DNA from: Closterium sp. Naga37s-1
Taxonomy: Eukaryota > Streptophyta > Zygnematophyceae > Desmidiales > Closteriaceae
NCBI GenBank assembly: GCA_947471745.1
Contig: CANJKZ010000768.1
Span: forward strand, 2,371,501-2,435,500
DNA length: 64,000 nt
Reading direction: 5' to 3'
Both the position numbers and the translations under genes were made by a program. The notes under the pieces were generated by a model. That model did no database searches. It saw only the letters and a program-made list of their open reading frames with translations, and was not told the origin of the DNA. This document shows, in pieces, positions 34,118-43,429 of this stretch (the first letter of the stretch is position 1; each line of letters starts with the position of its first letter).

Positions 34118-34821
34118 TAGGGATGTTCAAAAGGCCCGACCCGACCCGACCCGACCCGACCCGACCCGACCCGACCCGACCCGACCCGACTTGGGTGGGC
34201 CAGCCGGGTTCCGGGCTGGGTCGGGTCGGGTCGGAACTTCAAAGATCTTTGGTTTGACTCGCCCCCGGGTCGGGTCGGATCGGGGCCGGGTCGGGTCGGG
34301 TCGGGCCGACTCCGATAGGCAGGGTTAGAGGTTCTCCTTAATACTGTGCATGCAGGATCTTGGTGAATGACTTATAAAAAAACGATTGGCTGAGTACTAA
34401 CTAAACATTATCGTAGGTTATAGGGTAGATTAGTACGCCAATGTTGCTTGGTGGGTGGCTGCTGGCGTCACTAGCTAGTTAACTTAACTTCATCCAGATC
34501 AAAATGCTAGTTGCTGGGAAAACAAGCAAGCGCGATGGCGATCTGGATAACATTGTCGAGAGGAAACCCTCGGGTCGGGCCAGATACCCGATCCGACATA
34601 GGGCGTGGAACCCGAAACCGGGTCGAGTCCATAATCGGGTCAAAGCCCGACCCGACCCGACCCAACCCGGAATCGGGTCACGAGTCGACCCGACCCAGCC
34701 GGGTATACCTGACCCGACCCGGCCGGGTCAGTGGTTCAGAACTCCTGACCCGACCCGGGTCAAAACCTGGGTCGGTCGGGTCGGGTCGACCCGACCCGCT
34801 GGGGCGAGATCCTCATCCCTA
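34118..34821. mobile_element. hAT-like miniature element M3 (704 bp) with CCGAC-rich arms
   Basis: Ends TAGGGATGTTCAAAAGG (left) and TAGGGATGAGGATC (right, reversed), with the 8-bp duplication CATGCATT at 34,110-34,117 and 34,822-34,829. TAGGGATG-type ends and 8-bp duplications are typical of plant hAT non-autonomous elements. Both arms are long runs of CCGAC (about 34,135-34,190 and 34,645-34,800) and their complement GTCGG (about 34,215-34,315), so the element can fold back on itself. It is intronic in copy A. Confidence 0.88.
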
Positions 34822-34947
34822 CATGCATTACTCACATCCTCACTCATGGGTGTAATGCCCTCACAATATATGGTGGGACTACCTTCGACCGAACCTTTCG
34901 GCATCATTTTCTGCCTGCCCTCTGTATGACCCCCGTGCTTCCAACAG

Positions 34948-36000
34948 TGATGTGAGCGGCAACAGCCTGTATGGGCGAATCAATCGCGACTTCAAGAACA
35001 TGGTGGCAGATGGTGGTGCCCTCATCAACTTGGCTAACAACTTCTTCTTTGGAGATGCAGTGCTCTTTGCTGCCGGCTGCAAGGTCTGCCCTACCGAGGT
35101 CAACGAGCCCAACAACCTCGACATGTTTAACATCTCCAAGTGGATGGTTGGTGGCAAGTGTAACCCCGATCTTACAAATAACTCCGTCATGGGGGCAGGC
35201 AGTCAGGTGAGGGTGAGTCTGTCGGGCAACTGCCTCACCCTCACCCCGAACGCCATGTGCTCGTCCAACGCCACCCAGCGCAGCACGGCAGCCTGCAAGG
35301 CGCTCTGTAGCATGACTGACAACGGCCCGTGCGACGGCCATGGGAAGCAAGGTGCAAAATTTCGGCAAACGTAAAATACGGTCCGTTTTTTACGCTCGTA
35401 TTTTACGGTCAGATTTAAAAAATTCGGCCGTTTTTTTGTTAGAGATTTTGTGACTTGTTTTTTTTTTTTTGAAGACAGTACACACGACTCTGCTCCTGAG
35501 CAGGATAGCAAAGAAGCAATACAATGCTTACAAAGTGTCTAGGTTGCGCTCGTTCAACCCTCCTCCTCCTCCCCCCAGACTCTTCATCCTCTCCTCCCTG
35601 GAGTCACCGTTCTACTACAGTCCCACTGATAAATCCCCTTTGTCTTCCTCATGGCTGGTTCATCCGATCGAGGGTTCATGGTTGGAACCAATACTTGAAA
35701 ATATGTGTAAACCAGCTGGTTACAAGATTTCTGGTGTAAAAAACGGCCGTTTTTTTGCACCACATTAGAATTACCACTTTTTGGCGTTTTAAAACGTTTT
35801 AAACGGCCGAAAAATACGATAGCGTATTATACGCCAGAATTTCAATCTTTCGGTCGTTTTTTTGCACCTTGATGGGAAGTGTGTGCAGCCCGACCCTGCC
35901 TCCCCTTCCAAATTCACCTGCCTCTGTCATGCCGGCTACACGACTGTCGACTCGGGCAACGGCTCCACATGCGCCATCGTCTACTCCAACACCACCACTG
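34948..36000 (+). pseudogene. RLK copy A, last LRR plus EGF-like exon, split by a hAT-like insertion
   Basis: It opens with a last repeat (SGNSLYGRINRDFKNMV), then a Cys-rich juxtamembrane part: FAAGCKVCPTEVNEPNN, SGNCLTLTPNAMCSSNATQ, and an EGF-like module CSMTDNGPCDGHG...CVQPDPASPSKFTCLCHAGY. The module is cut by element M4 at 35,348-35,871; taking out M4 and one duplication restores the frame exactly. Copy B has the same exon uninterrupted (52,275-52,828). The EGF-like part lies between the LRR solenoid and the membrane. With M4 in place the frame runs into a stop (KQGAKFRQT then TAA), so the receptor is truncated unless M4 is spliced out. Confidence 0.85.
35348..35871. mobile_element. hAT-like miniature element M4 (524 bp) inside the EGF exon
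   Basis: Ends CAAGGTGCAAAATTTCGG (left) and CAAGGTGCAAAAAAACG (right, reversed), with a perfect 8-bp target duplication ATGGGAAG at 35,340-35,347 and 35,872-35,879. Size, end sequence and duplication fit a non-autonomous hAT element. It shares no end sequence with M1-M3, so it is a separate family. Insides include AAAACGGCCG / CGGCCGTTTT words near both ends. The perfect duplication suggests it is a younger insertion than the copia elements. Confidence 0.9.
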
Positions 36001-36278
36001 GTAACCCTCGCTTCCTTCTTACCTGCTGCACCAATGACCATATCATGTGGCTTTCACACTCCACGATATATCACTCGTTTCATCGCCGCGACATTTTCTA
36101 ACCACCGCATGCGCCATCACAGTACTGCCTATTCTTACAGCACTGCCTCTTTCTTTCAGCACTACCTCATACTTACATACTGCACCAATGACCATGTCAC
36201 TAAAATTTGCCTAACACACCTTGTCACGCCTTTCCTCACCTCGACATCTCCCCACCCCCTAACCACCGACCTTGGCAG

Positions 36279-36386
36279 TGTCCTCTCTCTCCACGGGCGC
36301 CATAGTGGGCATTGTTCTGGGCAGCTTTGCTGGCTTCACGCTGCTGGCTGCGGTGGTCGCATGGCTGCTGTGGCCCCGCGGCCAAA
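36279..36386 (+). CDS. RLK copy A, membrane-spanning exon
   Basis: A 108-bp exon between AG and GTGAGC. It encodes SSLSTGAIVGIVLGSFAGF, then TLLAAVVAWLLWPRGQ: one ~25-residue hydrophobic helix with a basic stop-transfer end. The copy B exon (52,045-52,152) has the same length and nearly the same protein. It anchors the receptor, with the LRR part outside and the kinase inside. Confidence 0.88.
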
Positions 36387-36583
36387 GTGAGCCCCTCGTC
36401 CCTTCTTCAGTCACATTTGTCTTCTCCATTGCTACACCCCTTTTCTGGCTCCCTTCCTTTCTCCCCTGCCCTGCCATTTTACCTGCTACTACCACTCTGC
36501 CTCTCCACTGCCCTCGTGCTCTTTCCATGCATCTATACCCTTGGTAGCTCACACCTCTGGCCTGCCGTTTTTTCTGTGCGCAG

Positions 36584-37035
36584 AGAAGTGGGAAGGGTTG
36601 GACGTGTGTGAGCAGTACACACTGCAGCAGATGCTGACTGCTACCAACAACTGGTCGGAGGACAATGTGCTGGGCAAGGGCGGCTTTGGCGTTGTCTACA
36701 AAGGCTGCTCGCCACAGGGCCAGCTGTGGGCCATCAAGCGCTCCACCATCATGACCAACGACTTTGAGACGGAGGTGAGGCACCATGTAGCATCCGGAAG
36801 AAACGGTACTTGTTAAGTTTCAATCACCTGCAGACTCGGTCACTAATTTCTCAACTTTCCATCTGCATATGATGTGCTCTCACTGCAGGTGCGAGCCATG
36901 GCCACCACACACACCTCGTGCGCCTGCTGGGCTTCTGCCTGGACCAGAACGTGGAGACGGGCAAGCAGGAGCAGATCCTCGTGTACGAGTTCATGGCCAA
37001 CAGGGACCTCGAGTACCACATCCATGCGAGCAAGA
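36584..37035 (+). pseudogene. RLK copy A, kinase N-lobe exons, frameshifted
   Basis: Exon 36,584-36,774 (191 bp) encodes LQQMLTATNNWSEDNVLGKG, GFGVVYKG (ATP-binding glycine loop), LWAIKRST (catalytic Lys) and FETE. Exon 36,889-37,035 encodes VRAMA, then, out of frame, the equivalent of LVRLLGFCLDQNVETGKQEQ and LVYEFMANRDLEYHIH. Copy C reads MASFHHTHIVRL and copy B MASLHLVRL here; copy A has a net length change that is not a multiple of three just after ATGGCC (about 36,902), so its frame is lost before the C-lobe. The next intron holds the Penelope-like element. Confidence 0.82.
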
Positions 37036-37138
37036 GTGAGTTGCACTGGCACAATGGCTCAATGGTTGCGATGCATTTAAAATTTTGGCCCAAGCGCCAT
37101 CATTCATAAACTCACGCTTTCTGCTCCGTCTACATGTT

Positions 37139-37534
37139 GATACGTGGCAGCAATGTGTTGATTTGAGACACCTAGGTAGGTGATTGTGTTTGCGTAGAAA
37201 GAACGCTTGTGAGAAATTGTGATGGTAACCGGTTTCGGCGTGGAAACGCCTTCTTCAGACCACAAGCAATCTACGGATCAGGCACTACTTTATAGGCCTA
37301 GGAAATGTCACACAAAACCCAACACGCGGGAGAATCCTCGCGGGGGACAAGGAGACATGTACAAGCAAATGCGATAAAAGGCTAACAGTAAAAAGCTACT
37401 GTACCTAGCATTTCTTAGCAGAAATCAAAAAATTCCCAACTCTCTTAGGAAGTCTCCAAGCTATAAGTGCTCTCCTTGATGAAAAAGTGTCGTGTGCCAT
37501 TGTAACGAGGTGACTTTTGAGTCGACTCAAAAGT
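37139..37534 (-). repeat. Penelope-like element, left inverted arm
   Basis: Reverse complement of 39,868-40,262. From the outside in: GTGGCAGCAATGTGTTG, the hammerhead-like motif (37,205-37,267, minus strand), a GC-rich stretch, and at the inner end the perfect palindrome with core TTTTGAGTCGACTCAAAA (37,511-37,536 in full). Confidence 0.92.
37205..37267 (-). ncRNA. hammerhead-ribozyme-like motif, left arm
   Basis: Mirror copy of the motif at 40,135-40,197; the same elements read on the minus strand: GCTTGTG, CTGAAGA, a GGCGT/ACGCC hairpin, GAAA, and CACAAGC. It is self-cleaving only if the motif is active; see the right-arm entry for the pairing and its weak points. Confidence 0.5.
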
Positions 37535-38159
37535 CATCACGAATTACATCAATCTGGCCAAGAAGACGGACATCGGAGCCAAAAACTCCAAGCTCACCGA
37601 CAACTTGAACTATTTCAAGAATCGTGTCATTTCCGAATTCAAGGATGCGATGTCTGTTTTTGTCATGGAAGCTAACCTCTCTGAAATTCATTTGAAGGAG
37701 AAGAAGAAGGAGATCGACGAGAAAAAGGCAGCTGCGGCAGAAGAAGCTGATAACCTCCCGGTGGATCCTACCGTGCGTGAGATCGCCAAGCAGGAGGTTG
37801 AGAAGGCAGTCGCGAAGCTCAAGCCGATCAACAAGTCTACTCCTAACCGCTCTGTTAACAACGGCAAGAGGAAAGCAACGGCTGGCAAGAAGAAGGTCTT
37901 CCCGGTTAAAAACAACCGGAACGCTACCGTCGCAGCAGCCAAGAAGCCGAAGAAGGTGCAGTCGCAGCCTTACAACGGCAAGCAGCAGCGTACGACAGGT
38001 CCCGGAAAGAAGGATGACAACACCACTCACCGTGCGAACAAGACGATGGGTCGCTCCTTCTCCAAGGCGGCCGGGCGCAGTGCTACTCACCCTAAGAACC
38101 GTAACGCAACGGCAAAAAACGGGGGAGGTGCCGTCCGCGGAAGAACGAATCGACAGTAG
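37521..38159 (+). CDS. Penelope-like element ORF1, basic protein
   Basis: Open from 37,521 to a TAG at 38,157. The first in-frame ATG is well inside, so the start may be lost at the arm or be non-canonical. The N-terminal part is helical and charged (FKDAMSVFVMEANLSEIHLK, then EKKKEIDEKKAAAAEE, coiled-coil-like); the C-terminal ~100 residues are very rich in Lys, Arg and Asn (NGKRKATAGKKKVF, AAKKPKKVQ). Such a protein probably binds nucleic acid. I know no family for it. It could be the N-terminal part of the polyprotein, separated from the RT by the TAG. Confidence 0.55.
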   Translation, partial: VDSKVITNYINLAKKTDIGAKNSKLTDNLNYFKNRVISEFKDAMSVFVMEANLSEIHLKEKKKEIDEKKAAAAEEADNLPVDPTVREIAKQEVEKAVAKLKPINKSTPNRSVNNGKRKATAGKKKVFPVKNNRNATVAAAKKPKKVQSQPYNGKQQRTTGPGKKDDNTTHRANKTMGRSFSKAAGRSATHPKNRNATAKNGGGAVRGRTNRQ

Positions 38160-38227
38160 CGGCGGATGTTCACTCCTACGCACTTATTCTTTTCGGCCGA
38201 CAAACCGAGAACCAGCTGCGTAGCAGA

Positions 38228-39997
38228 GTGACTAACCGCGGCATTCACAACTTCAGTGATCATGTCTTCACCCGCGACGAACTTAACCTGCTGAGCTTGG
38301 GTCTTAAATTCATCCCCATCCCGTCCATCCGTAGCATTGCTAGTTTAGAAGCTGAGCTGTCGTCTTTCTGTAGAAGCGTGAGAACGATGTATCTCTGTGG
38401 TGGAATTGATTTCGTTTCTGATTACCCAGGCTATAAGCTCCCAAGGAGAGCTAACTGGAATCCGCCATTGGCCTCCTCCGAGATTGAAACGGCCCTCGCG
38501 GTCTTTAAGGACTCGGTGATTAAGGACATCAATGGTCAAACGATACGATCCCGCCTCCGAAAGAATGTCACTCCTACGCTTCAACGGCTCGCTAAACATC
38601 CAAATCTAATCTTCAAACCTGCAGATAAAAATCTCGGCCTTACGGTTATGAGCAAGGACTACTACCAAGAAAAGTGTTTTCAACACCTTCTTAATACGAA
38701 AGTCTACAAAGAGTACTCTACCGTTCCGCTCGACGACATTCTGCAAGGCTTACATTCCATTCATTCCGACTATCAGCCTCTTTTATCTAAGAGGGTCTGG
38801 AACTCTTTCTTCACTGAACCAAATGGCGGATGGAAAATTCCCGCTTTTTACGTCTTGCTGAAGATTCATAAAAAGTTTCCGGCCGGTCGACCTATTGCAG
38901 CTTGCCATTCGTGGATTACCTCCAATGTTTCCCGATGGCTTGATACTATTCTACGACCGCTGGTCATTCAACAGTCAACTTACATCAAGGACTCTCAGAG
39001 TCTTATTTTACTGCTGGAACAACGGCGCTACTCTAAGAATCTACTTTTCGCCTCCTATGACGTGGAATCTTTATACCCGTCTATTCCTTTATTGGATGGC
39101 ATTGACGCTGTTTCATACTTTCTCCAGAAGGCAAGACACCCTTTAGCTCCTCTCGTCACTCGGCTATTACGTTGGGTGATGTTCAACAGCTACGTCTCCT
39201 TCAACGGCAGATTTTTCCGCCAGATTCATGGCACAGCTATGGGAACCTCAGTCGCTGTCTGCTTCGCGGTTCTTTTCATGAGCTTCTTGGATATTCAACT
39301 CCACTCTCTCCTCCCTTCACCTCCTGCTCTGCACCTTCGTTTCATCGACGACGGTTTGATTTTGTGGGAAGGAACGCGGGAAGATTTTCAACGGTTGAAA
39401 GCGCGGTTTGACACGCTTCATCCTTCTATTCGTCTGACTTGGGTCGTTTCTGAAATTTCCATTGACTTTTTGGATGTTACCTTCTTCAAGGGGGAACGCT
39501 TCAACAGCTCTGGAATTCTGGACCTGAAGCTGTTTCAGAAACCGATGAATCGGTATTTGTATTTACCCTTCAAGTCATATCACACCCGTACTACGAAGAT
39601 GGGCTTCATCCGCAGCGAGTTACATCGTTTCCTGCTTCGCTCATCATCCCGCTCCGATTTCTTTAACTCCCGGGCCCTTTTCTTTGCTCGACTTCGAGCA
39701 CGAGGGTATCCAGAGAAGTTTCTTTTACCAATTTTCAAATCGGTCACCTTCGCCTCTCGGTCAGTCCTCCTCGCTCGTGTTTCTTCACTTCGTGATTCTC
39801 CTAAACGTGGCCCCCTTGTGCTGAAATGTTTACTCAACCCATTGGTTGACCATTCGCACCTGGGGAAACTTTTGAGTCGACTCAAAAGTCACCTCGTTAC
39901 AATGGCACACGACACTTTTTCATCAAGGAGAGCACTTATAGCTTGGAGACTTCCTAAGAGAGTTGGGAATTTTTTGATTTCTGCTAAGAAATGCTAG
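38228..39997 (+). CDS. Penelope-like reverse transcriptase
   Basis: An intact 589-codon frame. Motifs fit Penelope-like elements, whose RT is closer to telomerase than to LTR-element RTs: LIFKPADKNLGLTVM, FYVLLKIHKKFPAGRPI, FASYDVESLYPSIP (catalytic Asp), RQIHGTAMGTSVAV, LRFIDDGLILW (the IDD active site), SEISIDFLDVTFFKG and FKSYHTRTTKMGFIRSEL. The last ~40 residues are encoded by the inner part of the right arm. No tyrosine recombinase or RNase H is seen, which argues against DIRS. The enzyme copies the element's RNA into DNA at the target. Confidence 0.9.
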   Translation: MTNRGIHNFSDHVFTRDELNLLSLGLKFIPIPSIRSIASLEAELSSFCRSVRTMYLCGGIDFVSDYPGYKLPRRANWNPPLASSEIETALAVFKDSVIKDINGQTIRSRLRKNVTPTLQRLAKHPNLIFKPADKNLGLTVMSKDYYQEKCFQHLLNTKVYKEYSTVPLDDILQGLHSIHSDYQPLLSKRVWNSFFTEPNGGWKIPAFYVLLKIHKKFPAGRPIAACHSWITSNVSRWLDTILRPLVIQQSTYIKDSQSLILLLEQRRYSKNLLFASYDVESLYPSIPLLDGIDAVSYFLQKARHPLAPLVTRLLRWVMFNSYVSFNGRFFRQIHGTAMGTSVAVCFAVLFMSFLDIQLHSLLPSPPALHLRFIDDGLILWEGTREDFQRLKARFDTLHPSIRLTWVVSEISIDFLDVTFFKGERFNSSGILDLKLFQKPMNRYLYLPFKSYHTRTTKMGFIRSELHRFLLRSSSRSDFFNSRALFFARLRARGYPEKFLLPIFKSVTFASRSVLLARVSSLRDSPKRGPLVLKCLLNPLVDHSHLGKLLSRLKSHLVTMAHDTFSSRRALIAWRLPKRVGNFLISAKKC

Positions 39998-40262
39998 GTA
40001 CAGTAGCTTTTTACTGTTAGCCTTTTATCGCATTTGCTTGTACATGTCTCCTTGTCCCCCGCGAGGATTCTCCCGCGTGTTGGGTTTTGTGTGACATTTC
40101 CTAGGCCTATAAAGTAGTGCCTGATCCGTAGATTGCTTGTGGTCTGAAGAAGGCGTTTCCACGCCGAAACCGGTTACCATCACAATTTCTCACAAGCGTT
40201 CTTTCTACGCAAACACAATCACCTACCTAGGTGTCTCAAATCAACACATTGCTGCCACGTAT
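39868..40262 (+). repeat. Penelope-like element, right inverted arm
   Basis: Partner of 37,139-37,534. It starts at the palindrome, overlaps the end of the RT frame, carries the hammerhead-like motif at 40,135-40,197 and ends GCTGCCACGTAT. The few differences seen by eye point to recent origin or to gene conversion between arms. Confidence 0.92.
40135..40197 (+). ncRNA. hammerhead-ribozyme-like motif, right arm
   Basis: In order: GCTTGTG (40,135-40,141), GT, CTGAAGA (matches the CUGANGA core, 40,144-40,150), A, hairpin GGCGT-TTCC-ACGCC, GAAA (40,166-40,169), CCGGTT, ACC, and CACAAGC (40,191-40,197). GCTTGTG pairs perfectly with CACAAGC and GGT with ACC (stem I); GGCGT pairs with ACGCC (stem II). 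Stem III would be the very short, self-complementary ACCGGT, so a dimer may be needed. One extra A lies between the core and stem II. Hammerheads have been reported in the pseudo-LTRs of Penelope-like elements, which supports the reading. Confidence 0.55.
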
Positions 40263-40317
40263 TGACCCATGGCCTCTAAGTGGGGCTCGATTGGACTCTA
40301 CATGTTCCATGACCCAG

Positions 40318-41692
40318 ATCCTCTCTCCCTGCGCCAGAGGTTGCGCCTGGCTCAGGGAGCAGCAGAGGGGTTGGCATACCTGCACGGGTTTGAGACACCC
40401 ATCGTTCACCGTGACATCAAGCCGGCCAACATCCTCGTGACTGCCGACATGCAAGCCAAGGTGGCTGACTTTGGGCTGCTCAAGCGCCTCACTCACGGCG
40501 ATTCTGATGCCACTCGGGTGGCCGGTACTCCTGGCTATGTGGATCCGGATTACGTCCGCACCCGCATCATCACTGTCAAGAGTGACGTGTTTAGGTGAGC
40601 TTGTGCACCACTACTTTCTTCAACCTTCCGGGTTATGTTAAATACGGGTATTGTGTATTGCGACCTCTTTCCAAATGTTGACCCGAGTGGTGCGCAGGCT
40701 TGTTCCTTTGCACAATGGGATTGTGCTCCTGTCTTCTTTTTCATCTTTTTCTTCCTTTCAGGTTATGCGCTGTATTTATATCTCTGTGCATGCTTTCTCC
40801 TTTGCACAACACATTAAAAGTGTGCACCTTTCTTCAACCCCCCTGGCTATGTTGAGTTCTCGTACCTTGTATTGCCATCTCTACATGTGTCCATTTCTTT
40901 GTGAGTTTTTCCAAACCGTTGATTGTTTGCAGCTTTGGAATTGTGCTTCTTCAGCTGCTGAGTGGAAAGTCACCCCAAGTCGACACAAAAACGCACATAA
41001 GAAAATGGGTATGGACATAACGTATGAAACCCGTTTTTGTTTTGGCTCAAGAGTTGAAGAGTTGCTACTAGAGGATGGGTATGATAATAAGCTAAAAAGT
41101 ATGTTCTTGACTTTAAATCATGGCTTCATTAAATTATGGCCGCACGTTTATGAGTCCCTTTCATGCTAGCTTTCACCCCCTTTCGTTGTCGCCATGCTGG
41201 CTTTCACTGCTTGTCGCCATGCTGGCTCACCCCCTTTCCTTGTTGTCATGTTGCCTCACTGCCTTCTCTTGCTGCTTATCATGCTTCTTTGCATTGCATC
41301 ACCATTCACATCCATTCGTGTACGTTGCCCTCCAGGCTATTAAGCTGGTGGAGGCATATGAGGTGGAGGAGCTGAGGGACAGCAAGATGCCGGCAGCAAG
41401 TGAGGAGGCCATAGTGGACTTTGCAGACCTGGCTTTGGACTGCATCAAGTCTCCCGGCACACGGCGACCCACCATGAAGGATGTGGCATACCGCCTCAGT
41501 GCCCTCATTGACAAGCACTGTCCCGACAAGGAGGACGAGTGGGAGAGCGTGGCAGAAGGAGAGAGTTCAACCACCAAAGAAACGTCTTCAAGGAATGTTT
41601 CTGCTTTGTTGTTTGGAGCCAGTGGGAGGGAGTCCGAAAGGACTCATGGCTCCCATTCTGATGTGAGCTCATTCATGACATTAGCTCGATAA
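40318..41692 (+). pseudogene. RLK copy A, kinase C-lobe exons
   Basis: Exon 40,318-40,594 (277 bp): DPLSLRQRLRLAQGAAEGLA, IVHRDIKPANILV (catalytic loop, RD type), KVADFGLLKRL (metal-binding DFG) and AGTPGYVDPDY (activation-segment end). Exon 40,933-41,008: FGIVLLQLLSGKSPQV, 9 bp shorter than in copy B. Exon 41,336-41,692: IKLVEAYEVEELRDSKMP, then DLALDCIKSPGTRRPTMKDV and a Ser-rich tail. The catalytic motifs are kept, but the tail has small shifts near 41,690 that drop the shared ending (NWLQLKP), and the upstream N-lobe frame is broken. Confidence 0.85.
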
Positions 41693-41987
41693 GTGAGCTT
41701 CAAGAATTGGCTGCAATTGAAGCCACCCAAAGGATGCTGAGTTCTCCCATACTGGCCGCAAGTGGGCTTATAACCTTAGACTTCAGTTTCTATATTGAAT
41801 GGTGATGGTATACCACATCAGCCAACATTTGTATTATTGTTAAATATGTAGGCTACAGCGAGGCGAATAACACTCTTCTCGACACTCATACTTGTATCTT
41901 TCCATTCCTAGTCATAGCCATTATGCTTTGACTACTCTGAGGCAGTATCATAGGGTATTTCTTAGACTTCAGTTCCAACATGGTCCT
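41693..41987. other. 3' flank of RLK copy A
   Basis: Begins with the out-of-frame remainder of the conserved RLK C-terminus, then AT-rich DNA that may hold the 3' UTR. No other feature seen. Confidence 0.5.
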
Positions 41988-42509
41988 CAGGCCCTCAGAT
42001 ATCAGCGTAAAACACGCAGATTACGCTGATTTTGTAGCTGTGATTTTCGTTTTTCCCTTGAAATTCAGCATAACCTACCTTGTCACACTGACCATTTTGC
42101 GTGTTTCTGTACAAGTAACACTGACGAATCAGTATAGTGACGTGAGTCACACTGAAACGGAGTTGACCGCGTGGGGGGGGGGGATAGGGTACGCGTGTAC
42201 AATCTGTACCTTCCCGTGATTCCTGAGACCCCACCCACACACTTGGCATTTTTTCGCATGCACTGCACAGATATCAGGTGCGCGCCGAAGTGTTTAGCCT
42301 CGCTGGAACCTATCACAGCAACAACACCACACACCTTGTACAGGGGTTTCAGCTATAGTTTTTTGTTATTACACTGTTGGATCAGTTTACTTATGCTTTT
42401 TACACTGGCAAAATCAGTATAAAAAAAAACGTGAACGCTGATTTGGACACCTCGTTGGCCGGGGCACGCTGATCCATCAGCATACCCTCAAACCAATCTG
42501 AGGGCCTGA
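41988..42509. mobile_element. miniature inverted-repeat element M5 (522 bp)
   Basis: Perfect 14-bp inverted ends TCAGGCCCTCAGAT, flanked by TGGTCC on both sides (41,982-41,987 and 42,510-42,515). A 6-bp duplication does not fit hAT well, so the superfamily is open. The inside has AGCGTAAAACACGCAG / GCTGAT words and a G-run near 42,173. It encodes nothing. Confidence 0.75.
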
Positions 42510-42515
42510 TGGTCC

Positions 42516-43420
42516 TAGTTTCCTACCTCCCTAATGACTCCCTCCAGCCAGCCAGCCACCTGTAATGCCGTCCGCCGGCCAGCCGTCCACTTTATCTCAA
42601 GCGTGTGCCTCTATCCAACCACCTCGCGTTCCCTTAGAAGCAGCGCATGCCCTTCTATAGGCAGCGAGCACACCGCCAGCAATAGCGCTCCGCCGTAGGC
42701 CGTCCACGCACTGCTCGCAGCATTGCGCGTCCTGCTGCATGCTACTCGTGCACACCCAGCAACAGTGCGCACAAACGCGCGCACCACAACAGAATCGGCC
42801 TCAGAAGCACACACTGCCGGGACAGCGCGCGCAGCACAGTGCAGAGTCGCAGCAGTGTACAGAGTGGTGCGCACAGCCGCAGTAAAACATACTGCCGCAC
42901 TAGCGTGTCAGAATCCCAACCACTAGACCATTGGGATAAAAGGGCTTGTTTGTATAGCGGGTGAGTGCGCCCATAACCCCCCAGGCCGACGTGCCTGTAA
43001 CCCTTCCCTGGGATCTATCGGGGATCTCCAGTGGACCTCTGACACAGCGCCCACCAGCTAGCTACTAACGCCAGCCAGCCACCAACGCTCGTACTCGTCC
43101 ACAGCCCCTCCCAGCCGCTCTTAGCCGCCCACCACCGTTTGCTTCCTCCCATTTCCGCCTATAGCCGCCCATAGCCGCCCACAGGAGCCCACAGCTGCCT
43201 ACAACAATCTTTCAGCCGCCACAGTGCACACTCCCCCCGCTGCAACAGCGCGCCTTACCTGCCAACGCTCTGCCTTTGCAGCGCACACAACAATGGTGAT
43301 TCCTGCAGGCAAAGGAGAGCACCTTCCCCGTATCGCACACTTTGTGAAGGCTGCCCCTGATTCGTACTCGAGGCCATCTCAGACGTGGCCATCATGGGGA
43401 CAGCACCAGACGGGGGGGAT
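42516..43420. other. gene-free stretch with CAGCCAGCCACC and GCACAC repeats
   Basis: C-rich low-complexity DNA (GCCAGCCAGC, CAGCCGCCCA units at 42,545-43,210) and GC/CA-rich DNA at 42,700-42,890. Frames here translate to Ala/Thr/Arg-rich strings without domain character. No gene called. Confidence 0.5.
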
Positions 43421-43429
43421 GTTGAATGG

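Larger units (their letters stand above)
37139..40262 (+). mobile_element. Penelope-like retroelement with inverted terminal arms, in the RLK copy A kinase intron
   Basis: A 3.1-kb element bounded by inverted arms of about 395 bp (37,139-37,534 and 39,868-40,262) that look almost identical by eye. Between them lie a basic ORF and a 589-residue reverse transcriptase of the Penelope class. Arms of this kind are known for Penelope-like elements, whose terminal 'pseudo-LTRs' may be direct or inverted. No GIY-YIG endonuclease is visible after the RT, so it would belong to the endonuclease-lacking branch or be truncated. The RT frame is intact and the arms nearly identical, so the insertion looks young. 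CTACATGTT occurs near both sides (37,129 and about 40,298), but I cannot prove a target duplication. Confidence 0.85.

Noticed and set aside
34118-34821. CCGAC repeats as telomere-like DNA
   Set aside because: The unit is not a telomeric motif. The stretch lies inside an element with clear ends and an 8-bp duplication.
37139-40262. DIRS-type element (inverted termini)
   Set aside because: The RT has Penelope motifs (IDD, IHGTAMGT), and there is no tyrosine recombinase or RNase H.
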